Shown: in pieces, positions 23,378 through 37,180 of the stretch
How positions within the stretch are numbered: position 1 is the first letter of the stretch
Layout of the letters: every line of letters starts with the position of its first letter
NCBI GenBank assembly: GCA_022497155.1
Contig: MU385740.1
Location: 469,235 to 533,234 of the forward strand
Length of the DNA: 64,000 nt
Origin: Whalleya microplaca
Lineage: Eukaryota; Ascomycota; Sordariomycetes; Xylariales; Xylariaceae
Reading direction: 5' to 3'
The notes under the pieces: model-generated
Databases searched by the model: none
What the model was told of the DNA's origin: nothing
What the model saw: only the letters and a program-made list of their open reading frames with translations
Translations under genes and position numbers: made by a program

Positions 23378-25249
23378 TTTGGAAAGTTTCGGTCAGATCT
23401 TCTTATGACTGAGTTGGTGGCAGGCTTTTTGAATGTAGAGGATATAGATACAAAGAAGCGAAGAATATATAAGCACCGCTCTGCGATGATTGTGCCTGCT
23501 ATAGAGATGAGAGACCAACAATATAGGGGGGAACCGCCAGTCTTTATACTCATGAGATATTGTCGGGCTCCATCATAATGGCTCCTTGTCAACATGCACC
23601 CCGCCTAGTTTCCCCAGATCACTCCATTCCACTCCTCGTTATAGATCCAGTTATGATCTTCGAATCTCGAAGGATTATTACACTTTAAATTAAGCTGAAC
23701 GCTATTCAGCCCCGCTCATAAAGCTATATATGACGACCGCTTAAATTGGTTGATTTTGTTCTTCAATTACATTATATATATCGAAGCATAAGATTTTGGG
23801 ACTTGAGTAGTAACTAAACGAATATTTTTCTAGCTATGCATTTGAGGTCACGAAGTTCTTGTAAGTAGCCGTTGATTTGATACAAGCAACTGCGAAGCAG
23901 TGTCATGTAGGCGCATAGGCATCCTCTCGCTGTCGGCCCGCTGAGGAGGTAGCTGAGCGGAATTATCCAGACATCATCCTTCGTGCCGTGTGGTGTTGTT
24001 AGCTCGGAGAAATTGTGTTGGGAAATCCACCGAGTTTTCTACGAAAGATGGAGACTCGTGAATCCATCCGCGTTATCGTTTTCGTAGATATGGAGATTAT
24101 TGACTAAGATCATCACTATTCGCCTCCTTCCCCAGACACAATTCGTCACCATGGTCGAGCTTAATTGATACGGGGAATAGATCTTGGCATCAGAATCATA
24201 CCAATCACTTTGAATTTTAACACTAGATCCATCGGCAATCCATCCTGTGCCGAACGTCCCGTATCTTCGGCAACCGGGAGATAGCCTATAATTGTGATAT
24301 TATAAGTGCACTGCTTATAAGTGTCCTGAGTTGTAATATATCATCTGCTGGAATCGGTCGTCGTAGACAGGGCTGAAACGTATGCCTATACTAAAGTAAT
24401 AGTTCTAATTTAGGCAACTTGAGAATCACTTATATTTGTTGGTGACTAATAACCTTAAAGCTCTTCCAGATCCACAGATCTCCATTACGAGGCAATGCAA
24501 TTCTTTCCAGAAATGGCAGGTCGTTTTCTGTATGCCCAATCCCATGGGGTAACACGCGTGATCCCATTTTAGACCAAAAGTACGGATTATTATGTATATG
24601 TGAATATCGAGAGAATTTGGGATGTAGACTGTACACTTTCTAGGCTGAAATTGTGTTAGGGAAAGCAGCATCACAGAAGACTAGCTAGGCTGGATGAAGG
24701 TACGGAACAGCACAATAGTAAAGAACTCGCTGAGTATGTAGGTACCATCATGAACTATTTCATAATATACCTGATTAGACTGCTGGCTACCCAGACTATT
24801 AATAGAGAACAAGACACTACATTACCGGTAACTAGCACATTGTTGTAATACTTGTTAGTACCAATTATATATAATGCACTATCCTGGCCGAGATTCCCTC
24901 AGCAACTGTTATTCGGGGTATCGGTTACATGGGTATTAAGAATACCATCAGCCCATAGCGTTTCACATCAGTTAATAGTAATGCTTGTATATCTTTACCT
25001 ACCACGTTCGACCGAGATAAATTTAAGCTTAGTCCTAGCCCGGGTCGCGCACGATCTAACATCCTTCGAAAGCGTCTAGATTCTATCTTGTAGATCAATC
25101 AGAAGCCGCAAGGATTTAAGGATGAAAAGATCACCTGATTATTCATCTTTGGTTAACTAGGTCGGACCAGTACTGAAGATGGGTATCCAGTCTAAGTCAC
25201 GGATATCAGAAGATTAATTCCGAGCTATAATATAATCCTCTCAGGTTTA
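23378..25249. other. intergenic flank of the retrotransposon island
   Basis: No supported gene. AT content rises towards the island. The frames present are short and show no domain features. Confidence 0.6.
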
Positions 25250-25450
25250 TGTTATTATTACAGTTATAGTGTGTATAAAGATTATTTAGGTACTGCTATA
25301 ATTACTCTAGTAAAAATTGTATAAAGATTTAAGATTCGAAGGATCTTTTAGTTATAAAAGATCTCTTTTAAGCTTATAAATCTCGGAATAATATTGCTCC
25401 GAGATTTATAGGCTTAAAAAAATCTTTAATACCTATATTATTATAATACA
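25250..25450 (-). repeat. left (3') LTR of the outer Copia-type element
   Basis: Direct repeat of 40994-41193, starting TG and ending CA on the plus strand. Nearly all differences from the partner are C/T or G/A transitions, as RIP produces. It contains a long internal palindrome. Confidence 0.8.
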
Positions 25451-25959
25451 CCCTTTATTTTAGCAGGAGATCTTAAAGAGATATCTACGATTATATAAAT
25501 ATAAATAAAAATAACTGCTTTAAGCTCGCTTAATAAGTATATATTTATATCTATAATCCGTTATTTAGTAACTTGTTAAAGCTTTAGCTAATATAATTAA
25601 AAATAGCTTCCCTAATAACAATCCCGTTAATTATTATAAGATCTTATTTTTAATAATACTATAAGATCTTTTTTTAGTGCCTAAAATCCTTTAGATTTCT
25701 CGAGTATCGCAATAACAATTTTATAAATCTTTGGAATATTTTCGCGATTACTGCGCTTTTTTTACCTAAATTTTTAATTTTATTATAGCAATTGTTAAAT
25801 ATTATTTTCGCGTTTTTAGATTTTTTATTATTGTTTTAAGTTTTTTTATAATAAGTAATTATATAATTATATATATTTAAAGCTACGTTTAATTAATAAA
25901 TATATAGATTTTTATAATTATTACTTAAGATTATAGCTTTAAAACGTAATCTTTTAGTT

Positions 25960-26580
25960 TATAACTATAAATATATTTATTACGCTCGTTAAAAAATCGC
26001 TAAGCTTAAAAAGGAGCGTTATATTTATAAGAAAAAAACGAAACGCTTTTTTGCTCGCTTACGTAAACGTTACCGCGCTATAAACTTTAAGTATTATTGT
26101 ATTTTTTCTGAGGGTAGTTAGCTTTTATTATTAAGTTTTCCGTTAAATTCGCTCCCCGTTTCCGCCTTTAGTAGCGAGGCTTTTAAGCTTATTATTTAAA
26201 ACCTTTAGGGCTTTTTAAGGGACGATTTTTCGCGTTTTAGCGATAAAATTTCCGGTAGTAAAAGCTTTCCCGAAAAACTTAACAATAGTAAAGATTCCCC
26301 CGAAAAGCCTAACAATAATAAAGATTTTCCCGAAAAGCCTAATAATATTATTATATTTAAATAGCCCGAAAACGAGCCCGAAACTTATATTATAAAAAAG
26401 GAAGGGCAAAAAAGCGGTGTTTTTTTTAGTAACGAAAATAAAAAGGAGCTTCCGGATAATAAAGTAAAAAAATAAGTTCCGCTTTCCGAAATTCTCGATC
26501 CCGATTTCGGTAATAAGTAAAAGCCGGAATAAATTATCGAGTTTTTAAAACTTAACTCCAGTAAAAACGATTTTAGTATT
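25960..26580 (+). pseudogene. coding-like plus-strand remnant of unknown origin inside the island
   Basis: One plus-strand frame gives a hydrophilic, Lys-rich translation with few stops and biased toward protein-like text: KERYIYKKKTKRFFARLRKR, then three imperfect copies of an FPEKPNNNKD-type repeat (about 26,262-26,346), then acidic/basic segments. Most interrupting stops can be read as Gln or Arg codons hit by C-to-T. Its strand is opposite to the Copia genes. It lies between the Copia pol end and the 3' LTR, where Copia elements normally have no gene. I do not recognise the family. Confidence 0.4.
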
Positions 26581-27387
26581 TTTTTGTTTTTTTTTTATTT
26601 ATTAAAAGCCCGGTTTTATTAAGCCTCCGAGTTTATTAAATAATAAAAATATTATTTTTTTTTAGGCTCCGACTATTCCTAAAAAGAGCTCCGGTATTAA
26701 TAATCTTATAATAACCTTTATATTATTTCCGATAATTCCTTCCGGTATTTATAACGTTATAACTCCGAGTTTTACTAATATTTTTACCCGTAAGAAAAAG
26801 AGTATTTTATACCTTAGCGTTATTTTTATTTTTTGCGCCGATTTTTATATTTGTTATATTTATATTTTAAAATTTAGTAAAGTCGCGCTTTATAAATACC
26901 TGGAAGTATTTTAAAGCTTTTATTATTATAAATATGGTTCGGGTTATTTTTGCCGCCTAAAGTAAAATCTCTTAAATTTTTTTTAAAAAGTTTAATAAAC
27001 TAATATAAATTTTTATAGCCCTTTTTAGCTCCTTTATGCCGCTCGCCGTTACGTTTATTTATATAATATTATTAATTTTATTATTAGTTTTTTTAGTAAT
27101 TTTAAAACTAATAATATATTAATTTTTATAACGTTATTAAACTTTTAGTAAAAATTTTAACAAACTTATTATATACGTTTATAATAACAGTTTTATTTTT
27201 ACTAACGTTAATAAAGAGTTTCTCGCTATTAGCTCGGAAGCTTTTTCGATTTTTATTTTTTAGTTTATTATAAGCTTTTACGTTTTTATAATTCCTAGCT
27301 TATCGGTTCCTTTAATAGCTCGCCCTTTTATCATTTTTATAGTTTTTAATTTATTAGTTTTTTTATAAGCTTGCTTTATAAGCGTAA

Positions 27388-27622
27388 TGTTACGGGGTAT
27401 ACGCTTATAAAAGACAGGGCTTAAGATCTGGCTATATTACTAATAAAATTATCAATATAAGGAAGAAAAGGAAAAAAAAAAGCAAGCCTAACAAGGTCTG
27501 CTAAAAATTACTATATATATAAAGTAAGGTAGCTTAGTTATCTAAGTAATTACAGCGTTTACGTACCTCACTTAATTTTAATTTTAACCCTAGTCTTAAC
27601 TAATCCCGATTCGGCCGTAATA
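27388..27622 (-). repeat. left (3') LTR of the nested Gypsy element
   Basis: 235 bp. Hand alignment with 34691-34925 gives about 28 differences, every one a transition and no indels. It is preceded on the minus strand by a G-rich polypurine tract. Confidence 0.93.
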
Positions 27623-29170
27623 TTACCCCCCCGTTAGAAAAAATTCGTCCGCAAATTTCGGTAAAAAATAAAAATTAAGCTATTATAAGCTAGGCTCGAA
27701 CCATTAACCGCTTTCTAAACAAAGGAGGGATACTTTCGGATTTATATTAAACTATTACGTAACCGGGCCCTTAATCTAAAATATAGCGATCGCACTTTAT
27801 ATAATTATTATAAGTTAATTTGTTAATATTATTTATATTTACGCTTTCTTTAGCCGTCCTTTTTTCTTACGCATTTTTATTACCTGGGGCGTAGCTAACA
27901 CGTTATTATTATTATACGGAAAGTCGAAAGTGTTAGTCGCGGCCGCTTTTTCCTATATTTCTAGGCGTAAGGGAGGTTTTATAGCGCTAGAATATTTAAT
28001 ATAATAATTACGTAACTTTAGCGGAAAGTTTTTAAATAATTTAGCGTTATATTATATAAGGTCGGGGTTTTATTTACGCTATTAAATCTAATATTATAAT
28101 CGCTTATAATATACTTATAACGCTGTTATTTTTTTCTACCTTTTATTTCTTTTCTTAAGACGCGGGATTAATTATTTCGCCTTCCGGGTTTTTTATAGCC
28201 TAACCTAGCAAAAAATTATTAAAATATAACTTTAATCGATCTGCCGGAAATATATTTATACTTTTTTAATTATCCGGTACTTTTAACTTATAAAAATGGC
28301 CTACTTTTTTTAATATATAATAATATAGTTATATAAAGGGGAAGTTTAATTTATTACTTAAGCGGTCTATAAACTAAGACTTCTTAATAATAAATACTTA
28401 ACTTTTAACGTCGAAATCCGACTCGTAATAATATTTATTCGCTTAATTAACTATTTACTACTAGCTAATAGCCATAAACCTCCGGGCAGTATTATAATAC
28501 TCTTTAATAATATTTGCTATAGTTTAGGCCTTTTTTCTTAATAGCTTTTTCTGGGGGGTTATATTTTAAAAATTAATCGTTCGGTTTGTCTAATTAAAAT
28601 ATAGCGGCATAAAAAATCCTATCCCCATTTTATAAAGTAATAAACCGGTTAAATTATATAATAAACTTACTTATATTATATTTATAACAGGAATTACTTT
28701 TAACCAGTTATTTTAATAATAATTTATATATAGCCGTAACTATTAATTAATAAACTAATTAATATTTTCTACTTAATCTGCCGTTTAAAAATGCCTTAAT
28801 AATAATAATTTTCAATTAACACCGAAAATTTTAAAAATTTTATTAATAAAGTCAGATATAAATTACGGACTATAATCGCTAGTCATTAATTACAGTAAGC
28901 CGAATACGTAATAAAAGCTTTCGTAATATATAAATGCGACGTCTTTACTTATAACTTCCCTAGTATAAAAGATATTTTAAACGCGCTTATTTAGTTTATT
29001 TATTATAATATATAAATTATTAAATTTATATCGGTCCGGGAATATAAATTTAAAATTTATTACGATATATTACTAATTATATAACGGGACGAGTAACGGG
29101 TATAATAAGCCCGGTATTTTATCTCGGGATAATTTCGATAATCGGCATATTATATAGTTAGATATAAATC

Positions 29171-29350
29171 GGTCGACGTCCCTACTTATTCCTAGCTATT
29201 AATATAATAGTGTTAATAACTGCCGGGTTTTATTACGCCCGGGATATATTATCGTAATACGGGAGTATATTTCGTTTAATACTTTAGTCCGGAGGTTATC
29301 CGCTCCCGATATTATAAAGCGACTTTTATATAAAATCAAGTTATTAGCCA
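29171..29350 (-). pseudogene. Gypsy integrase zinc-finger region, decayed
   Basis: The minus strand reads YPGRNKTRQLLTLLY then SRDVD, matching the conserved HPGRNKTRQLL(x)RYYWPGMSRDVD block that follows the HHCC zinc finger of Gypsy integrases. His and Trp positions are lost. Confidence 0.8.
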
Positions 29351-29949
29351 TAATCTAATCGAAACTTTTTTCCATTCTTACTTTAAACCGATAAATTACA
29401 AACTTAAAGTTTTATTAGTTAAAGCGCAAAATCTCATCCATTAGCACCACCTTAAATATTTAAGGAGGAAAAATATTTACGTTATTAAATATACTAATTT
29501 CCGTAACTTATACTTTTAATAAAATAAAAAAGTCTTCCGCGCATTTAATAAAGAAGATTTAAATTATATTAATAGCTTTAAATAAAGCTATCGTATATTA
29601 TACCTTTTTTTTTTTTGCGTTTTAAAATTTTCGGCCTTCCGTAATAAAGTATCGGCTACTTTATTTTCCTAACTAAAATAGTAAGTAATAATAAAATAAT
29701 ATTAAAATAAAAGCTCGAATTAAGCAACTTATCTCGCATTAAAAAGCTTTTTTATACCGAAATATTTTAAAACCCAATAATTAATAACGATAATAAATGG
29801 CTATACGCACTATAAGCTAATAAGCTCGGCACGCTAATGTTATAAAGCTTTAACTATTGCTAGTAGCTTTTTATTATATATCGGGTAAAATTATTCGGCT
29901 TTTTATAATACTTTTAAAAAAATGCTACGGGATACCATTAGCTATTATT

Positions 29950-30005
29950 ATATTTCTAATTAAAAACCCCTATTATCACACTATCGGAGGCGTTAGTCTT
30001 TAGTC
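29950..30005 (-). pseudogene. Gypsy RNase H region, decayed
   Basis: The minus strand reads KTNASDSVIIGVFN, matching the Gypsy RNase H TDASD..IGGVL block with the catalytic Asp changed to Asn by a G-to-A transition. Confidence 0.8.
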
Positions 30006-30874
30006 GGGTTTCCCTATCGAATAAAAAGTGCGCTAAAATTAAGGCGTCTAACAGTCGGGCCTTTAATTCGTTAAATGTTATTACGTAATCCTCATTTTAA
30101 AACCACGCTTATCTTTTACGGGTTAAATTAGTTAATGGTTATGCCACACGTCTATATCGCCCCACTTATAATTCCCTTTATAATTTCTTAAAATTCCCTT
30201 ATTTTTATAGCCTTTAAATTAATATTTGCTTAAGGTATATAAATAAAATGTTAATAATATACGCGCTAAAAACACCTGTCGCTTATAATTAACCGGCCGC
30301 GTATAATGTTTCTTTATATATAAATATTCGATTTTCTTTAAATAATGTAAAATTAAATGGCTATTAAGCGATAATATCGAAAAAAAGCTACCTATTTGCC
30401 TTAAAATCGTACGTAAATAGCTTTAATAAAGTATAAAATAACTATATAACCCGATATTTATAAATCGTGGTTCGGTATATTAGATTTATATAAATTAATA
30501 TAGCTAAACATTAATCTCCGTATTAGTTTAGCTGGGCATTTATATTAGCGTATAATAGCCTTATACTTAAATAAATAAAGGGAATTTTAAGAAATCATAA
30601 AGGGAATTATAAGTAAGGCGCGTTTATATTTTCTCATAAATTTGCGGTAAAAATTATAAAAGCTTAAAAATAATTATATGCTTTTAACGGTAGTGAAGGT
30701 TTCTTAAATACGTACCGCCTCGACTTTTTAAAAATCCATTTCGATACTATTTACTCCGACAATAAATCCGAGAAATTTAGTTTTAATAACGTAAAATTCG
30801 TACTTATTTAAATCTACTTATAATTTAATAGCGCGGAATTTGTTTAAAATTTTCTTTATATATTAGATATATTA

Positions 30875-30927
30875 TTCCTCGTTTTTTAAAAATATAATAA
30901 TATTATTAATATAAGCGCTATAAAAAT
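30875..30927 (-). pseudogene. Gypsy reverse transcriptase catalytic region, decayed
   Basis: The minus strand reads SAYINNIIIFLKNEE, the Gypsy YxDD block with both catalytic Asp codons changed to Asn (GA to AA). Change of both metal-binding residues would abolish polymerase activity. Confidence 0.85.
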
Positions 30928-33900
30928 TATTTAGGTATTTTATTAACGCGTCGTTAATATATCGCTAAAATATAAAAGGTTTATTAGTTAGCTTAAAGGG
31001 TAAAATTTTATAACGGAAAATGTTATACCGCGTTTTAAAGGTTATAAAGTTCTTATATTTAAAATATATATAAATCTTATAAAAAGCTTGCCTAATATCG
31101 ATTTTTATAAAGATTTTAACTTTTTTAAAGCGGGATAAGGTTTTTTTAATAAGCGAAAAAAAATGGCGATTTTTTTTAATAATAGCATTTAGGCGCTAAT
31201 AATCGACGTAAAATCGGAGCCCTTTATTAAACTTAAGGGCAAAAAGTATTAGTGCCGCTTATAAGGTATTACTAGACTTAATAAACCTTTTTTATAAGTT
31301 TTCCGTTAGGTATTTTTTATAAGCCTTTAATTTTTCGAGGGATATTTTATATAAAAAATTATAACTTAAATCCTCTAATCGGGTACTGTTTTTTAAGTTA
31401 ATCTAGTAATTAATAAAGCGGTTTAACGCAAGTTTATTAAATCGAACCTTATTAAAAATATCGAAGTATTCGCAATAGTGCTTTAGTATAACTTTTTAGG
31501 CCTTTCGGTATAATTTTTCCGTATTTTTATCCAATAGTTATAACTCGCGTTTCTTTATTTAAATAAACTTATTTATTTTATAAATATTAGTTTTATATAT
31601 AGTTAAATTAAATAATCTAACCGTATATATAAATATATTATTATTTATAACCGCTATATCGATATATTTTTTATACCAGGTAATATTTTAACGTAAGTAA
31701 TAAAGGCTTTTCTAGTCCTTTAATTGCTTTTTTACGGGTGACGTGCGGTTACGCTTTTTAAGGTTATTAGTTTTAGGTACTTTGTTTAATTAAAAGTGCG
31801 CTAGCGTTTATAAAGCCGACGCTTAAAGGTATATGCTTAAAGATATTCTTTTATTTCTTATATTAAAGGGTCGTTATAAAATGTGGTATTTGTGGCGTAT
31901 AATTAAGTACGTATCGATATAAGTTTTTTCTTTTTCTTTATGCGACCGTAATAATGTAATTTCGGCTTTTAGCTTGGCTATACGCCGTAACACATATATT
32001 TCTTTAGCATCCTTCCAAATATCCTAAAATATTTTACCTTACTGGGTTAAGGTAAAATATTTGTCGGGAACTTCTTTTATTTTTACCGGTTTCGGCCTTG
32101 GTAATATTTTAAAGAGACAAACCTTTTTTTCCTTCCTTTTTATTAGTCGCCGTTAGTTTTTTTTATTTAGTAATTTCTTTCGATAATCGGCATCCCTTTA
32201 AAAGTCGGGATTTCAAACTAAAGAACCAGTTTTATTTATATATATATCCGTATAAAAGAAAGTATTAGGTCCCTATTCATTCGGGAATAGTAGTTTCCGA
32301 TTAGTTACGTTAATTAATAATTTATAGATTTTAAAAAATTTCCGACTTAAGATTACTTTATATTTTATATTAATAATTAATATAAGGACGTATTTTACTT
32401 TATGTTTTTAAATTTATAGATTTAATATTAGGGCTATATTTACTAACTAGGTAATTTTATTATTATACCTACCTATTAATCCGGGCATAAAGTTAATAAT
32501 AATTTTAAGTTATAAGTACTTTATTACTTTTTTAATAAATAAAATATTTATAAAGATATAGCTACTAGCCCCGGTATTTTCTAAAATATTATATATAGTT
32601 AAAAATAATCCATTAAGCTCGAAAGTATATATTATATATAAAGCTTTTTTTCCGAAATAACGTAAAAAGAAATTAAAAGGTATTACTTTTATTAACTCTT
32701 ATATATTATAAAGGATTTTATTTCTTGGGAAAGGTTTAAGGTTTTTTAAAGTTAATTTTTTAGTTCTTTTTTTATAAGTAATTTCTCCCGGTTAAACTCG
32801 GCTATAAGAAAATGCTTTTTTAAAATAACATTAATGCGTGCTTATTTATTAATTACGCCGGAACGGGAAATATTTAACGGGCAATCGCGTACGTTATAAC
32901 CTTATTGCTTATAATTAAAGTAATAATTTTCCGTAATTAAGTAAGTTATTTTTTCTTACGTAAGGTTATATCGCTAAAGTACTAATAACTATAGGCTTTA
33001 GTTTTAGCCACTACGTTTAATACCTCCCCTTCCTTTTTTACCTTTACTTTTACCGCAATTATTATAATTATTGTCGGTTCGGGGGCTCCCGGTAATAGGG
33101 GAAGCTGCTTTTGCCTTATTTTACGAGGCTTGCGAGTACGTTAAAGCGATATTTAATCCGTAATAAACAAAAGCGTTAAAATTTATTAACAGATTATTAT
33201 AAGTAATTATTATAGCAATTTATATATTAGTATTAAACTTATATTTAAATTCCGCTTTTTATTTATTTTTAGGCTTACGAATTTATTTTATTAGTTATAT
33301 AAATTTATTTTTAAATTCCTTATAATCGGGTACCTTAGTTATATCAAAAGCGTAATATTTATTAATAGCCTTTTTTTTTATTGTAATTATAGTATTTTTT
33401 TTAAAGGTGGGACATTAGTTATTAGGAGTTAATAATGTGATCCGGGTATAAGTTTTTTAAAAAAAATTACAAGTCTTTTAATATATTTCCGCCTAGGCGG
33501 CTTTTTATATACGCTATATAAGCTTTGTTATTCTCGAAATAATCAACGTTTACTTTTAGTTTATTAGTAACTTATTAATGCTAAACTTCGAAAAATACTT
33601 TATTTTATTTTGCGTTATTATAAAAAATAAGTGCTAATTTAATTTTTACACTGCGATAGGTACTTTTTTTTAATACCGTGGATTAATTTATAGTGCTGCT
33701 TAAGGTTTAATCGCGCTAGCTGCACGGGGTAATAGGGTTTTAAGGAAAGTTAATATAAAGTGCAAGGTTTTATATTAAAAAGGAAGGCGCTACGGCGTTT
33801 ATGCGGTTTTATAATTCCGCTAAAATAGCTTATAAATTATATATTTCCCGGTTACGTTTTTTTAAAATAGCTAATACCCTTTATAACTCCGTATCGGCCT

Positions 33901-34690
33901 TTTATAATTTTTCTATATTAACTTAACTTATATAATCGAAATAGTAGATGTAATTAGCGGCAATTTTTAAATTATTATCTAAACTTAATATAATAACGTA
34001 TAATTATTTTATTTATTCCTTAAAAATAACTATTAATAAGGTTTTAAATTTTACCTCGCGGAATATAGCGGTTAAGTTCTTTATAACATATTTAGCGAAA
34101 TTATTTTCTGCCATTAATTTATCATAACTTAGCTAGGCCTGCTTACTATTATTCGTTATTAAAAAAAAAAGCATGTATAATTCTTTTACTCGGGCATTTT
34201 ATAAGGCTACATATTTATTAAGCTTCTTTTATAGGTTTATAGTTACTTTACCGGAAGTTTTCTGGTAGCGAATTTATAAAACCTCGTTATTAAGGTTTAG
34301 TTTTTAATAATTCGCGTACGTCGGTTCTCTTTTTATAAAAAGTTTTTCTTTACTTTTATTTTTTTTTTCCTCTCCTTGCTAGGAGGTAATTTTCTCGGGT
34401 GGCTAAAGATGTTCGGTTATAATTAAAAATCGTCGATAATAGGGTGTTTTCGGGACTTTATCGGCTTTTGCTTAAAATCGATTTAGGTTATTTAGGTTAA
34501 ATTTAACTTCTTTTTTAACTATATTTTTAACAGCTTAGCGCTCGGTAAAACACGTCTCGCAGTCTTTAGTTCGGGTTGATATTATTATTTAATGTTGTTA
34601 TTTATAGTTTTACGCTTAATTATACGCATATTTTTATTAAGTTAAAATATTATAAGGCCTTTTTAAGCAATAAAATAATATTAATAATTA

Positions 34691-34925
34691 TGTTACGGGA
34701 TATACGCTTACGAAAAACAGGGCTTAAAATTTAGCTATATTACTAATAAAATTATTAACATAAGGAAAAAAAGGAAAAAAAAAAGCAAGCTTAATAAGGT
34801 CTATTAAAAATCACTATGTACATAAAGTGAGGTAGCTTAATTATCTAAGTAATTGCAGCGTTTGCGTACCCCACTTAATCTTAATCTTAACCCCAGTCCT
34901 AACTAGTCCCGATTCGGCCGTAACA
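34691..34925 (-). repeat. right (5') LTR of the nested Gypsy element
   Basis: 235 bp partner of the left copy, with intact TG...CA ends. It is followed directly by the CGTAA target duplication. Confidence 0.93.
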
Positions 34926-35349
34926 CGTAATTTTTATTTTAGCTACTGCTAGCTTGTCCGGTTTTATTTTCTCGGCTTTTTAATTAAAAAAAATCGTTTA
35001 GTTCGCGTTATAAAGCTTTTAAAAAAGCTCGCAAATCTTTTAGGCTTAAATTAGGTTATTCTTCCGGGTTTTATTATATATTAAGCTCTGCCTAATTAAT
35101 AAAGATCTTTTATTTTTATATTTTTTATCGGTAAAGCTTATAAGCTTAATTATTAGGGAATAAGTTTGCGCTTAATATTTTATTAGTTTTAAATTAAAAT
35201 ATAAGCTTATTATTTATTATTAAAGTAGTTTTTTATTGCCTTATTTTTTTTATAAAAGTTTATAAGGTTATTAAATATATAAATTTAAATTAAGCTTGCT
35301 TTTTTTATTCCCTAACGATTTATAATTATAGCTTTATTATTTTAAAGGT

Positions 35350-36900
35350 TTAATAAAGCTTTAAAATATTTAAATGTTTATTTAAAAAGCTTTTTAGTAA
35401 ATCTGTCTGCTAATATTTAATTTATAGCTAAATAAGTTATTTCGAAACTCTTTTTAATATGTTTTTAATAAAACTATATATTTTAAATATCGATATAACG
35501 GAGCCTAGTATTAATTTTAAATCTTTTTTTAATAACGAGCCTAATTACTTATTAATTGTTATAAAAAATCTTTTACGGCTTTTTAAAATCTAAGGTAATA
35601 TTTTAAAATAATTGTTTTAAAGCTATGTTTTTTTAGCTATATGTTTAAGAGTTATAACTTTAGCTTTAATTATTAAAATAAATATAATGTTTTATTTAGT
35701 GGCCTTTTATATAATAGTACTCCCGAAAAGGGATATAATATACTTATAAGAAGATTTTCGAGATTCCGTATTATTTATAAAAGAAGCGTTATCTATAATA
35801 ATCAGAGCTTATTTTTTAAAGTTTTTATTTTTATATTTAATACCCAGAAAGCGTATGGCGTATAAATAATAGATTACTTGATTTGCTACTGCTATATATT
35901 TTAAGCTTAAGTTAGTAAGGAAATGAGAGAGTTATATTATTATATAAGTTATATTAAAACGTATTATAATCGCGGTATATAAAATCGATTTTATACGTTT
36001 TTAATATTCCTTAATTTATTCTTTCGAAACTTACCCTTTATATTTAAAAAACTCGGCGTATAATAAAAGGATTACTAAAAACCAACTATTATTAATTAGG
36101 TTAAAACGTAAGGCAATTTTATCGATATAAAAATTATAAAATAAAATAATCGATTTTTATTATTAATTTTTTAATACCTTAATCCCTAAGTATTAAAAGA
36201 TTTTTTTTTACTTTTTAATCTTATATATTTCTTTTATAGCTGTAATTAATTTAGTGGCTTTTGCTTAGTGCCGATACTTAAATAATAATAAAAAATCGTC
36301 TATATAAAAAATTACGAAAATTTTTCTCCTTTTTATATAAAAGAGGCAAAGCTTTTTAGGGGAAATAATAAGGCTTAATATTTTAAAAGTAGTAGTAAAT
36401 TTATTATATTATAATAGGAATAATTCCCTTAAGCTATATAAAACTTGTAAGATTTTAATGTATTTCTTATTAATTTTAAAGCTGTTAAAAAACTTGTATA
36501 TTATAGGCTTTAATTTATTATATAAAACGTTTAAAAACGCGCTTTTAACGTTATATTAAAAAACCTTAAGATCGAATTTTATAGCGAGCGTTATTATTAG
36601 TTTAAAAGATTTTATTATAAATATAATAATATATATACTTTAAATTATTACCTTTTTTAAAAAATCCTTGCGTATTATTATTTTAGCCTTATAAAGCTTT
36701 AAATATTTATTTTTATTAAATTTATAAGTAAATACTTATTTTAAAAGTAATGAGCGGTATTTAGTACGCTTTTGATTAATAACCTTCCAAACTTTTAAAT
36801 ATAAAAAATTCCTAATTTTTTTGGCGTTTTTTTAAAACAATTTTTTAAAAAGTAAGTATTAAAATCTCTTTAGGTTTTCGGGAGAGCTTTAAGAAAATTA
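35350..36900 (-). pseudogene. Copia reverse transcriptase and RNase H, decayed
   Basis: The minus-strand text aligns with Copia pol: VWKVINQKRTKYRS, VFTYKFN, then the catalytic block IFVIFYIDDFLLLF at about 36,270-36,320 (YIDD kept here), then the RNase H block DNASFINNTESRKSS at about 35,755-35,815, and the C-terminal region with a KSFLNKHLN-like helix near 35.4 kb. Many stops interrupt it. The order RT then RNase H identifies Copia, not Gypsy. Confidence 0.85.
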
Positions 36901-37180
36901 TTTCGGTATATATATAGCTTATTTAATATAGCTCCTAAACGATCCGCTTTATTTTAATATATTACTATTGCAATTACTATATATAATATTTTATGCTGCC
37001 GATTTTTTTCTTAAATAGCCTGTAATTAATTAAATATATAGATATTTAAAAAGTCTAACTAATTTAGTTTATTAAATAAAATAATCTCGTTATCTTTATA
37101 AAATAATATAATAAAAGCTATAAATTTTTATTTTTTATTTTTAGTATTTTAATTAGGATTTTTAGGGTCTTAAAAAGGGT

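Larger units (their letters stand above)
27388..34925 (-). mobile_element. nested Ty3/Gypsy LTR retrotransposon, RIP-inactivated
   Basis: A 7,538-bp element inserted in the Copia element and flanked by a perfect 5-bp target duplication CGTAA (27383-27387 and 34926-34930). The LTRs are 235 bp each, TGTTAC...GTAACA. On the minus strand the order is 5' LTR, gag region, reverse transcriptase (about 30.9 kb), RNase H (about 29.98 kb), integrase (about 29.2 kb), polypurine tract (27623-27637) and 3' LTR, which is the Ty3/Gypsy order. All coding regions are full of stops. The element is younger than the Copia host element but has itself undergone RIP. Confidence 0.92.

Noticed and set aside
26215..26409. 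Minus-strand 64-codon frame rich in Phe, Gly and Ile
   Set aside because: It is the reverse reading of the imperfect FPEKPNNNKD-type repeat in RIP-mutated DNA and has no start or family support.
34670..34690. Primer-binding site of the Gypsy element just inside its 5' LTR
   Set aside because: The sequence is so AT-rich after RIP that no tRNA complement can be assigned.
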